From: CAYMZZ01 sp046297935
GTDB lineage: Bacteria; Bacteroidota; Bacteroidia; Chitinophagales; Chitinophagaceae
Assembly (NCBI GenBank): GCA_046297935.1
Contig: JBKBHA010000021.1
Span: 1 to 33,928, forward strand
Direction: 5' to 3'
Length of the DNA: 33,928 nucleotides
Every line of letters starts with the position of its first letter. Positions within the stretch are counted from its first letter, which is position 1. The position numbers and the translations under genes are program-made. This document shows positions 24,972 through 33,487 of the stretch, in pieces. A model generated the notes under the pieces. That model made no database searches and was not told where the DNA came from. It saw only the letters and a program-made list of their open reading frames with translations.

Positions 24972-25211
24972 CAACATTGAATTGGCAATATGGCGAGGGG
25001 CCGAATATATTCTCAGCTTTCTGCCTGTCTGCCGGCAGGTAGGTTCGTTAATCAGCTTTGGTTTCGGCAGACGAATAACGCCGAGCTACACAATAAACGA
25101 GGAGCTTTTGTATCTTTAATCCAGACGTCGCTTCGCAAGTCAGGACAGGTCAGTAGCGCCACCGGGTAGACGTAACACAGACCACCGCCACATCGCCAAT
25201 GCTTCAACGTT
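24972..25211 (+). other. attC-like palindrome 7
   Basis: Left arm CAACATTGAATTGGCAATAT then GGCGAGG (24972-24998) pairs almost fully with the right arm 25182-25211, whose complement is AACGTTGAAGCATTGGCGAT then GTGGCGGTGG. A two-base GC insertion on one arm mimics an attC bulge. The long centre (about 180 bp) includes a palindromic CCTGTCTGCCGGCAGGTAGG. Crossover at G25209^TTATCGG. It joins directly to the next gene. Confidence 0.7.
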
Positions 25212-25304
25212 ATCGGCAACCTTTCAGCTACAGCACTACTATTTGGGAAGTACCTTTAAATAACAATATTTTATTTATTGACTTATAGACCGGATAAACT
25301 TTGC

Positions 25305-25775
25305 ATGAGACATTTCCTTAAGACAATTGCTTATTTCTTCGTTGCTTTCGGACTGTATAATTGTACAAGTAATAAAATGCTGGTCGAAAAACAGCGAACC
25401 AAGTTCGGCAATGTAAAAGTTTACGAAGTAAATATTTCAAGTAGCAACCCTTCTGTAGACAAACTTTATGTTGCGACTGACAGTAATGGTATAAAAAGGT
25501 TCTACATTTTTTTTCCAGACAAAATTGTAATGACAGACGAAAGAGCAAAAGAACTTTCTTACACTATTATTTTTCATGAACTACAAGAAAATTTTGACAG
25601 CAACATTTACCATCGGCTTTCAACATGGGACACTATGGTGTTGTCTAGAGCCCTGACTATTTTAAAAGCTTCAAAATATTCGCATCTAAAAAGTCCAGAC
25701 AATGCAAAGGGTTACGAAATTGAAGTAAACTATTATCATGGATATCCTAAAGACAAAAAGCTTCAACCTTTATAA
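25305..25775 (+). CDS. Small lipoprotein of unknown function
   Basis: A 156-aa protein from the ATG at 25305; the TTG at 25278 would add nine residues before the signal. MRHFLKTIAYFFVAFGLYNC is a lipoprotein signal with the lipid-modified Cys at residue 20, so it is membrane-anchored on the periplasmic side or at the surface. The mature part alternates beta-strands and helices (VKVYEVNISSSNPSVDKLYV, TMVLSRALTILKASKYSH). No family recognised. Single-gene cassette between attC-like sites 7 and 8. Confidence 0.65.
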   Translation: MRHFLKTIAYFFVAFGLYNCTSNKMLVEKQRTKFGNVKVYEVNISSSNPSVDKLYVATDSNGIKRFYIFFPDKIVMTDERAKELSYTIIFHELQENFDSNIYHRLSTWDTMVLSRALTILKASKYSHLKSPDNAKGYEIEVNYYHGYPKDKKLQPL

Positions 25776-25835
25776 TGCTTGATATTAACTTGATAGGGAA
25801 ATTTATTCAGTTTGACAGAGAGAAGGGCTACTTAC

Positions 25836-25978
25836 AACAAGAGTATTTGCAAAAGCAGGGCTGGACACTATAACATCAGCCCAGGGCAAGCATCATTAGC
25901 GGTTCGGGCTCGACGTTCGATTATTGTACGGGGCTGGACAATCAATGAATTCTCTGCCTTCGCAAATACTCGAACGTT
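25836..25978 (+). other. attC-like palindrome 8, joined to FR tail 4
   Basis: Left arm ACAACAAGAGTATTTGCAAA then AGCAGGG (25835-25860) pairs nearly perfectly with the right arm 25952-25978, whose complement is AACGTTCGAGTATTTGCGAA then GGCAGAG. The shorter site (about 140 bp) has arms unlike any other site. Junction GAACG^TTGCAC; crossover at G25976. Confidence 0.75.
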
Positions 25979-26241
25979 GCACTCGGCATCAGTATCAACG
26001 CCCTCCTCCCATCGATCGGTAATGGCCGCGTCCTCACCGTCTACCACCTCGTCCAGCTCGGCAATGCGCATCAGCTACCCGGAATCGCCCCTCCTACGAC
26101 GATCCCCACCTGCGGCAGATCTTTCAATACTACAGTCTGAATCCCGACGAAATGGAAAAGGAAATCCACCGCCATGCCGCCTCCCTCCTCAACCAGGACC
26201 AGCCACAGCAAGCCTGGCAGGTGTTGTTGATGCAGGCGTAG
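25977..26241 (+). pseudogene. Displaced flavin reductase tail 4
   Basis: A 265-bp copy of the FR 3' end, starting TTGCACTCGG and ending at TAG (26239-26241). The poly-C region keeps its length, but a loss in CCCGGAATCGCCCCTCCTACG breaks the frame. Its spacer (to 26433), with ATACGGGTTTCCGTAATA, is not clearly shared with the other copies. Confidence 0.85.
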
Positions 26242-26433
26242 GCGTTGTTGTTGAAGGTTTTGGGGGCGATACGGGTTTCCGTAATACTCAACTGCTGTTA
26301 CCAATACTTTTATCACTTCCGCAATCGTTCCCCTTTTTTCAACCGATTTCTGGGTACTTTCTTTCAACGTTTTTTCGCCTTTGTCTTGTCAAAACCTGCA
26401 GCGATTAGGGGAAACTCCAAGGCGCTGACTTGC

Positions 26434-26517
26434 CCTAACGACAACAAAGATTAAAGAATGCTATTGCTTTGATTGCAAATAATATGTAATTTGTTTGGTA
26501 GCTACTATTGGTGTGTT
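26434..26517 (+). promoter_or_regulatory. Promoter block 4
   Basis: CCTAACGACAACAAAG start; TTTG at 26468-26471, 15 bp, TAATTTG at 26487-26493: one of the best promoter matches in the set; ends at G^TTGTAC (26515). It would drive the TIR-like gene at 26544. Confidence 0.65.
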
Positions 26518-26543
26518 GTACTAAACTGACAATCCCAGTAAAT

Positions 26544-27626
26544 ATGAAGTCGCAACTAAACTCAAATTTCTATGGAGGTTTTTTCCTTGATGTGGAAATG
26601 TTTTACAATTATGTGCAATCAGGAAAATTAACCCACCTTCACAGGTGCCAAGATTTATTTAAGAATTTTCGAGAAATTATTGCTGAAAATCCCGCAGATT
26701 ACCTTTATAAATATTTTATTAGTCACAGATGGGATGATGAAAATGATCCTGACATTAGAAATTGGCAAATAGAAGCACTTCTGCAGTTTTCAAGTGAACT
26801 TATCGCCAATAATCAAACCCCTGCATGTTTTTGGTATGACTACTGTAGTTTACCGCAGAAACCTCGAACGACTGACGAAGATGAGCTATTCCACGAAGGT
26901 TTGAAAAGTCTAAATTATCTATGCAGAACTTGTACTAATGTTCCTCTTATTTCTAAAACTGATTTAGACGCAAATATCAGCATTAAGAACATGCTCAAAA
27001 GAGGTTGGATTTTAGTTGAACTTTTTATTTCACAGCACCATGAAAATATCTATTTAACACTTTTTGAAGGTACATCCGATCTTATAACTTTTGCAAAAGC
27101 GAATAGATTAAACTGGCAAAATACCATTCCTGACTTAATATCAGAATTGCCTTTCTATGACACTGATTTAATTCGTAAATGGTTTGAAATAAATGAAATT
27201 ATATGTACTAATGGAGCTGATTTGGATCTCGTTGCTAAGCTTTTACATGAACACATTTATAACTACATTAGCAAAGAACGAAAAGCAAATCTACAAGCAT
27301 TGCCTTTCAATAAAACTGAAGAGATAAGTTTCAAAGAGATAGCCGACTACTGGATAAATAAGTATGGCTCTACCCCTTTATTCCCTGACACTTATTTCGA
27401 AATCAAAATAAATGAAGGGAAATTATCGTATTTTGTTACACCGATAAAAAAACCGTCATTGCCTCCAATTGACACATGGACTTCAGTTGCCGATTTTGAA
27501 TTTAGCCAATTTCAAATTGATTTGAATACACTCACTACAAAGTTCTTCCCAGGAATAGTTTTTGAGTATAGATTGACTAATTCAGGTTATCTCGTGAAAC
27601 CGAAAATTAAAAAAATAGACTGGTGA
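26544..27626 (+). CDS. TIR-like 'FISHRW' domain protein
   Basis: About 360 aa from the ATG at 26544 (MKSQLNSNFYGG); an upstream TTG at 26508 lies in the promoter block. Residues ~55-175 carry YKYFISHRWDDENDPD (57-70), then ACFWYDYCSLPQKPR (94-108) and RGWILVELF (153-161). This order (SHRW ... YD-SLPQ ... R-W--E) is seen in a TIR-like family found in bacteria and eukaryotes and in conflict-system proteins. Glu159 aligns with the position of the catalytic Glu in TIR NADases, so NAD+ cleavage is possible but unproven. The C-terminal ~150 residues are unknown and may be the sensor part. It is a single-gene cassette with its own promoter block 4 and attC-like site 9. Confidence 0.65.
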   Translation: MKSQLNSNFYGGFFLDVEMFYNYVQSGKLTHLHRCQDLFKNFREIIAENPADYLYKYFISHRWDDENDPDIRNWQIEALLQFSSELIANNQTPACFWYDYCSLPQKPRTTDEDELFHEGLKSLNYLCRTCTNVPLISKTDLDANISIKNMLKRGWILVELFISQHHENIYLTLFEGTSDLITFAKANRLNWQNTIPDLISELPFYDTDLIRKWFEINEIICTNGADLDLVAKLLHEHIYNYISKERKANLQALPFNKTEEISFKEIADYWINKYGSTPLFPDTYFEIKINEGKLSYFVTPIKKPSLPPIDTWTSVADFEFSQFQIDLNTLTTKFFPGIVFEYRLTNSGYLVKPKIKKIDW

Positions 27627-27639
27627 AAAAATATTCGTA

Positions 27640-27828
27640 TAACATCGTGTTTGCTAGTATGCTGGCTGACGAATATAAACTCAACTTTTGTTCACTATCA
27701 GAAGCCGTTCAGCCAAATGTAGTTCTATTCAGCTTTAGTTCTTATCTTAAACGTCAGCCATTCTACTGGGCTTCAGTTACCAGCTGTGCGTTCAACAAAT
27801 CTCAGCATAGCAGCAAGCCCTATGCGTT
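27640..27828 (+). other. attC-like palindrome 9, joined to FR tail 5
   Basis: Left arm TAACATCGTGTTTGCTAGTAT then GCTGG (27640-27665) pairs with the right arm 27801-27828, whose complement is AACGCATAGGGCTTGCTGCT then ATGCTGAG. The centre has CGAATATAAACTCAAC, related to sites 2, 3, 5 and 7. Junction ATGCG^TTGATC; crossover at G27826. Confidence 0.7.
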
Positions 27829-28091
27829 GATCTCCGCATCGGCATCGACGCCCTCCCCCATCTATCCGCAACAGCCGTGTTCTTACCGGCAACCACCTCG
27901 GCCTGCTCGGCAATGTGCATCAGCTACCCGAAATCGCCCCCGCCTACGACGATGCCCACCTGCGGCAAATTTTTCAATACTACAGTCTCAACCCCGACGA
28001 AATAGAAAAAGAAATCCACCGCTACGCCGCCTCCCTCCTCGATCAGGGCCTGGTACAACAGGCCTGGCAGGTGTTGTTGATGCAGGCGTAG
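27827..28091 (+). pseudogene. Displaced flavin reductase tail 5
   Basis: A 265-bp copy of the FR 3' end, starting TTGATCTCCG and keeping the TAG stop (28089-28091). One base is lost in the poly-C tract, shifting the frame. The following spacer (to 28284), with GATATGCGGGAAACCGTATT, is shared with tail copy 1. Confidence 0.85.
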
Positions 28092-28284
28092 GCGTTGTTG
28101 TTGTCCTATCTGGATATGCGGGAAACCGTATTTACCGCAGTTCTTGCCGACAATCCTTACTCTTTACCAGAAAGTCACTCTACTTACACCCAAACAATTT
28201 CCGCCCTTTTTGTGCCGTACGTCAGTGACCTGCATGGTAAAATTAGCGGGCTGAGGCGGGAAAACGTTTCCAAGGCTTGATTGT

Positions 28285-28367
28285 CCGAACGACAACAAGG
28301 ATAAAAGCATGGTATTGCCTTAATTGCAAATAATATGTAATTTGTTCGCTAGCAACTATTGGTATCT
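28285..28367 (+). promoter_or_regulatory. Promoter block 5
   Basis: Begins CCGAACGACAACAAGG (one base off the consensus); the -33-like box is weakened to CTTAATTG, the -7-like TAATTTG is at 28338-28344; the end reads CTTGCATAC in place of GTTGTGTGC. It would drive the HD-PRTase gene at 28423. Confidence 0.55.
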
Positions 28368-28422
28368 TGCATACTATACCTTGGAGACACCCTAACAAAT
28401 TGAACCTTATAATACGCAAATA

Positions 28423-31191
28423 TTGGAATCACTTACAAAACACATTCAAGAGTGGATGCCTCAAAGCGAAGCTCTCTTGCCATTTTATCAAGGAATGACC
28501 CACTACCTTGAACAAACTCTTGACCATGAAAGACATGGCGACGGAGAAATACTCACTTCAAAAATATTTGCAGACCCTTTACTAGGGTACATCTATCTAA
28601 CTCCTTTAGAAGTCGCAATTATTGACACCACTCTTTACCAAAGACTAAGAAAAATCAAGCAACTAGGATTAGCTAATCTAGTTTTCCCATCATTGAGCTA
28701 CTCAAGATTTGAGCACTCGTTGGGAGTTGTTGGCCGACTAAACCAAATATTAAATAAATTAATAGAGAATTATAATCGCACAAATGAAGAATCTGACTTA
28801 AACAATACGATTAAAAAATATCTTGATTCTATCAGATTAGCAGCATTAATGCATGATATTGGACACTGCATTTTTTCACATTGTTCAGAGCGAGTAATAA
28901 ATAATTTAGAAGGAACTGCTAACTATCCCTCAGCAAAATCTATCCGCCAAATATTTTCTAAACATTTTGAAAAGGAAAAAAACATTCCTTTCGCCGAGTT
29001 ATTCTCTGTAGCTATAATTGGTTCAAAACACTTCGCAGATTTTGTCACAAAAATAACCAGTTTAAAACCTAAAGAAACTCATCGGATCTTAGAAAATTGC
29101 TGTCGATTCATTCTTGGGCTTCCAGCCAAAGGTGAGCCCAACACAGTATTTTTATCTCAGCTTATAAGTAGTGGATTAGATGCAGACAAAATAGACTACA
29201 TGATGAGGGAGCAACATTATACCGGAATTAAGTTAGAAATTGACCTTGATAGAATTTTAAGTAAACTGAATGTTTTTGATTTAAAATTTTTTGAACTTCC
29301 CAAAAATCTAGAGTTTTTAAAAAAACAGTTCGATGCAGAAAAGCAATTTAAAGTTTTAGGTTTTTCCAAAGGTGGGCAATTTGTTTTTGAAGAGTTTTGC
29401 GTAGCACGACTAGCATTGCATGTCAAAGTCTATTTGCATCAAAAAGTAAGAGCTGGCGAAAGTCAACTTTCAAATTATCTAGAGGATATTTCTAAAAATC
29501 AAACTGGCTTAGGCGAACCAGAACTTCAAAAAGCTCATAATTGGCTTCGCTTATCAGAAAGTATTGTTGAAATACCAAACTCCATAAATTCATTGTTTCA
29601 ACAAGAAGGTCTTTTCAACATTCAACCTTTCTTAAAAAGCGACCAAGAAAAGGCATTGAAAGACATAGATGGCAGAAACCTCTATTGCAGGGCTTTCGCA
29701 TTTGGTCAAATAAATAGTTTTTCAGAAGCATTATCTCCCGAAGAACGAAATGCAGATAGTCTAGAAAATTTCTTTGAAAATTTCCATGAAAAAGAAATTG
29801 TAATTAAAATAAAAGAAGAAGCAAAAGAAATTTTCAAAATCTTAGATTTAAAAATTAATGATGATGACCTTCATAAATTTATCATCGACATACCAAGACT
29901 AAGATTCAAAAGTATTCAGCAAGGGCAAGAATCGCTCTACTTTGAAAGACCGCCCTTGTCACCATTAAAATGGACAATTCCACTTGATAAAATCGTTATC
30001 TACTTTGAAGAAAATAGAGCACTTGGATATGTTTTTGCCGAAAGGCATTTAGCGCCATTATTGGGATTGGCAGCAGAAAAAGTCGTTTTCAATATTTGTG
30101 GCAAAGTGTTTAGTCAGGAAGGTAATATATCAAAGGATACCTTTGAAAATTCTGTAAAATTGAAAAGGCAATTGACTGAAAGAAAATATTACCAAAAATT
30201 GCCCGAGTTAAGAGATGTTTCAGATTATCTAAAAAAAGCAGATGCCGCAGAGAAAATTAAAATCATCCACGAGCAATTATCCAGTTTTGAATCCCTTAAA
30301 AAAGAGAGAATAACTATTAATCGAATCACAACATTTGTAAACCAGTTCCCAATTGAACTTCAAGAGGCTTGTTTAATATTTTTGCAGCAATTAGAAATAT
30401 ATGACGAAAGACTTCTTGAAGAAGAAGTTTCAAAAGTAATCGACAAATGCCCCGACAAATCAACAATTGGTGTAGCTCACCTTGGTGGAGTATCGGACAG
30501 CGGAGGAAGATTATCCTACAATCTAAGAGAGCTTTTTGAGAAACATAATTTGGAGGCAAAAGAAATTAATGACAACCTAATTCGCAAGTCTGATGTAATT
30601 ATCATGTATGACGATAACATAAATTCAGGACTTCAGTTGTTAAATATTATGGGTGAACTACTAGATGAGTTAGATAAGCTACCAAGGGAGATGAATTTAC
30701 AAGAAAAACATTTATCACCACTAGTAACAGATGAAGCTAAGAAAAAATTAAAATCAATGCCATTACACTTTTGTTTTATAGTTGGCTTTGAAGGGACTGA
30801 AAAGAAAATCAAAAAATCATTAGCTACACACTTAGGATTTAATCAAGATAATATACATATTCACATAAACAAGCTATTTAAAAATTCGGAAAAAATATTT
30901 AATGGCGGAGATACTAAGTTTAACCATAAAGACAAGCTAGAACTTAAAGAGTTTATTACAAATGTGGGTGAACAGCTTCTGACCAATGAAAATAAAACAC
31001 CTGAAAAAATAGAATCATGCAAATTGGGCTATGCAAAAGCTGAAGCAATGGTCTTATTTCCATACAATATTCCTACAATGACAATTACTGCTCTTTGGTG
31101 CAAAGGGACGGTTTCAGATGGAATACCTTGGGTTCCATTGGCAGAAAGAAGACGAAGAACAAAAGATGGAAAGTTTCTTGGTGAAGATTGA
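28423..31191 (+). CDS. HD-domain phosphohydrolase fused to a PRTase-like (PRTase-CE type) domain
   Basis: A 922-aa soluble protein starting at a TTG (28423); the next ATG is at 28456. Residues ~45-330 form a dNTPase/SAMHD1-like HD domain: DPLLGYIYLTPLEVAIIDT, QRLRKIKQLGLANLVFPS, SRFEHSLG with His98, LMHDIGH with His144/Asp145, and SGLDADKIDYMMRE with the likely metal Asp255. This fold hydrolyses dNTPs or other nucleotides. Residues ~620-860 contain PRTase-like parts, with the PRPP-loop match DVIIMYDDNINSGLQ (~724-738). Such a module has been described in bacterial conflict systems (PRTase-CE) as part of nucleotide-signalled immunity. A nucleotide-depleting or signal-handling antiviral role is likely but unproven. 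It is a single-gene cassette and the largest in the island. Confidence 0.75.
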   Translation: MESLTKHIQEWMPQSEALLPFYQGMTHYLEQTLDHERHGDGEILTSKIFADPLLGYIYLTPLEVAIIDTTLYQRLRKIKQLGLANLVFPSLSYSRFEHSLGVVGRLNQILNKLIENYNRTNEESDLNNTIKKYLDSIRLAALMHDIGHCIFSHCSERVINNLEGTANYPSAKSIRQIFSKHFEKEKNIPFAELFSVAIIGSKHFADFVTKITSLKPKETHRILENCCRFILGLPAKGEPNTVFLSQLISSGLDADKIDYMMREQHYTGIKLEIDLDRILSKLNVFDLKFFELPKNLEFLKKQFDAEKQFKVLGFSKGGQFVFEEFCVARLALHVKVYLHQKVRAGESQLSNYLEDISKNQTGLGEPELQKAHNWLRLSESIVEIPNSINSLFQQEGLFNIQPFLKSDQEKALKDIDGRNLYCRAFAFGQINSFSEALSPEERNADSLENFFENFHEKEIVIKIKEEAKEIFKILDLKINDDDLHKFIIDIPRLRFKSIQQGQESLYFERPPLSPLKWTIPLDKIVIYFEENRALGYVFAERHLAPLLGLAAEKVVFNICGKVFSQEGNISKDTFENSVKLKRQLTERKYYQKLPELRDVSDYLKKADAAEKIKIIHEQLSSFESLKKERITINRITTFVNQFPIELQEACLIFLQQLEIYDERLLEEEVSKVIDKCPDKSTIGVAHLGGVSDSGGRLSYNLRELFEKHNLEAKEINDNLIRKSDVIIMYDDNINSGLQLLNIMGELLDELDKLPREMNLQEKHLSPLVTDEAKKKLKSMPLHFCFIVGFEGTEKKIKKSLATHLGFNQDNIHIHINKLFKNSEKIFNGGDTKFNHKDKLELKEFITNVGEQLLTNENKTPEKIESCKLGYAKAEAMVLFPYNIPTMTITALWCKGTVSDGIPWVPLAERRRRTKDGKFLGED

Positions 31192-31212
31192 CCATAGGCT
31201 TAATATAGTACC

Positions 31213-31430
31213 GCAGGCAAAGTTGGTATTGCCAATAGTGGGGCTTGACATTGTAACAATCAGTAGCGGTAATTCTGCTGTGCTGCCGTTCGGGGCTTGA
31301 TGTACCTGCCTGCCGGCAGGCAGGAAAAGCCCAGCTTTAGTTCTTAATATTTAACTTTATCAAAAAGCCGGGCAGCAGTTCCGGGCGGACGAATATAAAA
31401 TTCCCCACCATTGGCAATACCTGCTCGTAA
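31213..31430 (+). other. attC-like palindrome 10
   Basis: The inner arm GGTATTGCCAATAGTGGGG (31225-31243) and the complement of 31402-31420 (GGTATTGCCAATGGTGGGG) differ by one base. The outer part is less well paired, and the crossover near CTCGTAATAATC is unclear. The centre contains the 20-bp palindrome at 31305-31324 and CGGACGAATATAAAATT. Confidence 0.6.
31305..31324. repeat. 20-bp perfect palindrome CCTGCCTGCCGGCAGGCAGG
   Basis: A perfect 20-bp inverted repeat within attC-like site 10. A close variant is at 25022-25041 in attC-like site 7. Palindromes of this type are scattered in many Bacteroidota genomes, so this may be an independent small repeat lodged in the site centre. Confidence 0.85.
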
Positions 31431-31456
31431 TAATCCATTACTAAAGTCGCCTACAT

Positions 31457-31972
31457 TTGAAAGAACAGATACATCGACACCTCAACCAATTAGTTGGACT
31501 CAGGTTAACTGCAACGACAAGAGCAGCAAATATGGAATGCTTAAAGTTTGGAAACTTCACAGAGAAAAATAAAGCAGGGCGACAGATGCAAATTGGTGAA
31601 TTCGCCTTGCATCTGCAAAGCTCCTGGCGCTTCACAAGCGAGACAGAAATCCTGGTTGGCTCACTGGATCTGTATGAGCCAGTTGACGAGAAAGCTGATT
31701 ACAATGAACATTTTGACTGGGACAAACCAAACGGAAACTTAAGAGACATCAAACTCACGGAACTAATCAGAAGGCAGAACCTGACAGTAATATCTGTTGC
31801 TTCAGACAGTTTTGGCGGATTTGACATCCTTTTTGATAATGATATTCAATTGAGCGTATTTCCGGCTTATTCAAAGGTTGACAAATATTCTGAGTATTGG
31901 AGACTTATCACAAATAAAGCGACTGGAAAAAGTCATTTCGTAGTTACTGGGGCTGGTGTGTTGCAGGATTAA
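31457..31972 (+). CDS. Small cassette protein of unknown function, 171 aa (immunity-like composition)
   Basis: 171 aa from a TTG at 31457 (no better ATG before residue 26). The body has MQIGEFALHLQSSWRFTSET, LVGSLDLYEPVDEKADYNEH, VISVASDSFGGFDILFDN and LSVFPAYSKVDKYSEYWRLI, a compact alpha/beta pattern. I have seen similar small proteins in accessory regions, and composition and length would suit an immunity or antitoxin-like role, but no family is assigned. The start is uncertain, and the N-terminal ~25 residues may not be coding. Confidence 0.6.
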   Translation: MKEQIHRHLNQLVGLRLTATTRAANMECLKFGNFTEKNKAGRQMQIGEFALHLQSSWRFTSETEILVGSLDLYEPVDEKADYNEHFDWDKPNGNLRDIKLTELIRRQNLTVISVASDSFGGFDILFDNDIQLSVFPAYSKVDKYSEYWRLITNKATGKSHFVVTGAGVLQD

Positions 31973-31977
31973 AAACG

Positions 31978-32102
31978 GTTTATTGCATCGGTTTTTCGCA
32001 ATGCGGGCTGCAGGTCAAAGGCCAGTCGGTTTTATTTCTAATCATCTTCAGTACATTAGTGTGGCTGATAGATCGTGGAGACTCGCACTGCGTAAAGCCG
32101 TT
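31978..32102 (+). other. attC-like palindrome 11
   Basis: Left arm TTGCATCGGTTTTTCGCAAT then GCGGG (31983-32007) pairs with 32080-32102, whose complement is TTAACGGCTTTACGCAGTGC then GAG. At about 125 bp it is close to the size of known long attC sites such as the Vibrio VCR. Crossover candidate G32100^TTAATT. Confidence 0.6.
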
Positions 32103-32585
32103 AATTGTTACCTGCGTTTATATCGAATACCCTTTCCACAATTTCAAACAATAGTAACAGTAGACTTTTTGGGCAGTTCCTTGACCGGCGCAGTATTCGG
32201 ATTTTGGCTTGCATTTTTCTAGGCTTGCTGAACTTTACAATGTAGAAATTGCTGGTAATGAATTTGCTTAAGAATACGGACCTGCTAATGAGAATCAATG
32301 ATCCTATCAACAAGCATCGGTTAATTCAGATTATGATCTAACAAGTGTCCCTATGCTTTTTGTATTGTCATTCTTGACAGCTTAGACGACAATTAAAATA
32401 ATAGAACTCTTGTTGTATCAGGCATTAGATGGACAATCCTCTTTTTGTGGCAAAACTAGTTAGCATACAACTTAAAATCAATGGTAATTCTTAAGTCACC
32501 TAGAAAATGACTATAAAATATTCGAACGGCAGCAAACCGTGTACTTTGCCGATAATAACATTTTGACACAACCTTTAATTCAGAG
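32103..32585. other. Gene-poor stretch after attC-like site 11
   Basis: No convincing gene is seen. Short frames exist on both strands (for example 70 aa on the minus strand ending at 32101) but have biased composition and no recognisable motif. It may hold a decayed cassette plus the promoter of the membrane protein gene at 32586. Confidence 0.5.
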
Positions 32586-32978
32586 ATGACAAGACGAAAA
32601 CTTTTCCTAACAACTCCTTTAGCAATTGCGGCTGGAATTTTAATCTATTGCTGGGATGTCATCCTTTCCACAGACTATGTAGCGACCTGGCGACATTATG
32701 TTGGTCTTGCTTCATTCCTAATGTTAATCTTCTTTTATTTTAGAAGCTATAAATTGACGATTATCGGAACAGGAATATACTTTTTGCTAGCAGCATTTAA
32801 TTTGTTGTCAATGACAGCAGAAATAACCACAAGTTCGTTCAGAATTGGGTCCATTGAGACACCTCCAGTTCAAATGTTATCGCTTGGTCTTTTTATTCTG
32901 TTTGCTATTTTAAATATTAACCCATTGACTGATATTTATCTTGAATACAAAGAAGCCAAACAATCCGAGCCGAAATAG
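32586..32978 (+). CDS. Small integral membrane protein, about four TM segments
   Basis: A 130-aa protein starting MTRRKLFLTTPLAIAAG. Hydrophobic segments lie at residues ~8-25, ~36-52, ~57-76 and ~95-111, with a short charged C-terminal tail (EYKEAKQSEPK). No family is recognised. It sits between a gene-poor stretch and attC-like site 12 and is the last gene of the island in this window. Likely inner-membrane location. Confidence 0.7.
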   Translation: MTRRKLFLTTPLAIAAGILIYCWDVILSTDYVATWRHYVGLASFLMLIFFYFRSYKLTIIGTGIYFLLAAFNLLSMTAEITTSSFRIGSIETPPVQMLSLGLFILFAILNINPLTDIYLEYKEAKQSEPK

Positions 32979-33033
32979 TAAATTTTTACAAATCTGTTCC
33001 TATTATTGAGATAGGTCTCGAAGCCTCGTGTAC

Positions 33034-33222
33034 CCAACAAAAGGTTTACACCAATTGGGCATGACGTTGAAACTGTCAGCGGCAGTGCATATTCAAGCCT
33101 TGATTTCGGCAGACGGAGTTCTGTTGGACAGAAATTCTTCGCTACAGCATAATTTTAGGTTTAGCTTCGGTTCCGGGCTTAAAGTTCCTTGACTCTCCAA
33201 CTGCACCAAGCCCCAAACCGTT
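33034..33222 (+). other. attC-like palindrome 12, joined to FR tail 6
   Basis: Left arm CCAACAAAAGGTTTACACCA then ATTGGG (33034-33058) pairs with 33193-33222, whose complement is AACGGTTTGGGGCTTGGTGC then AGTTGGAGAG. Centre includes GATTTCGGCAGACGGAG. Junction AAACCG^TTGAGC is an exact GTTRRRY match; crossover at G33220. Confidence 0.65.
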
Positions 33223-33487
33223 GAGCTCGGCATCGGCACCCACGCCCTCCCCCCCTTCTGTCCGCAACAGCCGTGCTCTGACCGGCAACCACCTCGGCCA
33301 GCTCGGCAATGTGCATCAGCTACTCCTAATCGATCCCGCCTACGACGATGCCCACCTGCGGCAAATATTTCAATACTACAGCCTCAATCCCGACGAAATG
33401 GAAAAGGAAATCCACCGCTACCCCTCCTCCCTCCTCGATCAGGGCCTGGTACAACAGGCCTGGCAGCTGTTGTTGATGCAGGCGTAT
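33221..33487 (+). pseudogene. Displaced flavin reductase tail 6
   Basis: A 267-bp copy of the FR 3' end, starting TTGAGCTCGG. One base is gained in the poly-C tract (frameshift), and the stop has become TAT (33485-33487), so any reading runs on to 33550. Its spacer (to 33678) resembles that of tail copy 2. Confidence 0.85.

Noticed and set aside
31956..32222. 88-aa plus-strand frame after the 171-aa gene
   Set aside because: It covers the attC-like palindrome at 31978-32102 and has no recognisable motif.
32101..32313. 70-aa minus-strand frame
   Set aside because: Opposite to all other island genes, basic and low complexity, without motif; kept only as part of a gene-poor stretch.
17661..33487. 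FR tail repeats as a CRISPR array or tandem duplication
   Set aside because: Repeats are ~265 bp and kilobases apart, with whole genes between them; not CRISPR. Plain tandem duplication does not explain the identical left border at G^TT and the unrelated genes between copies.
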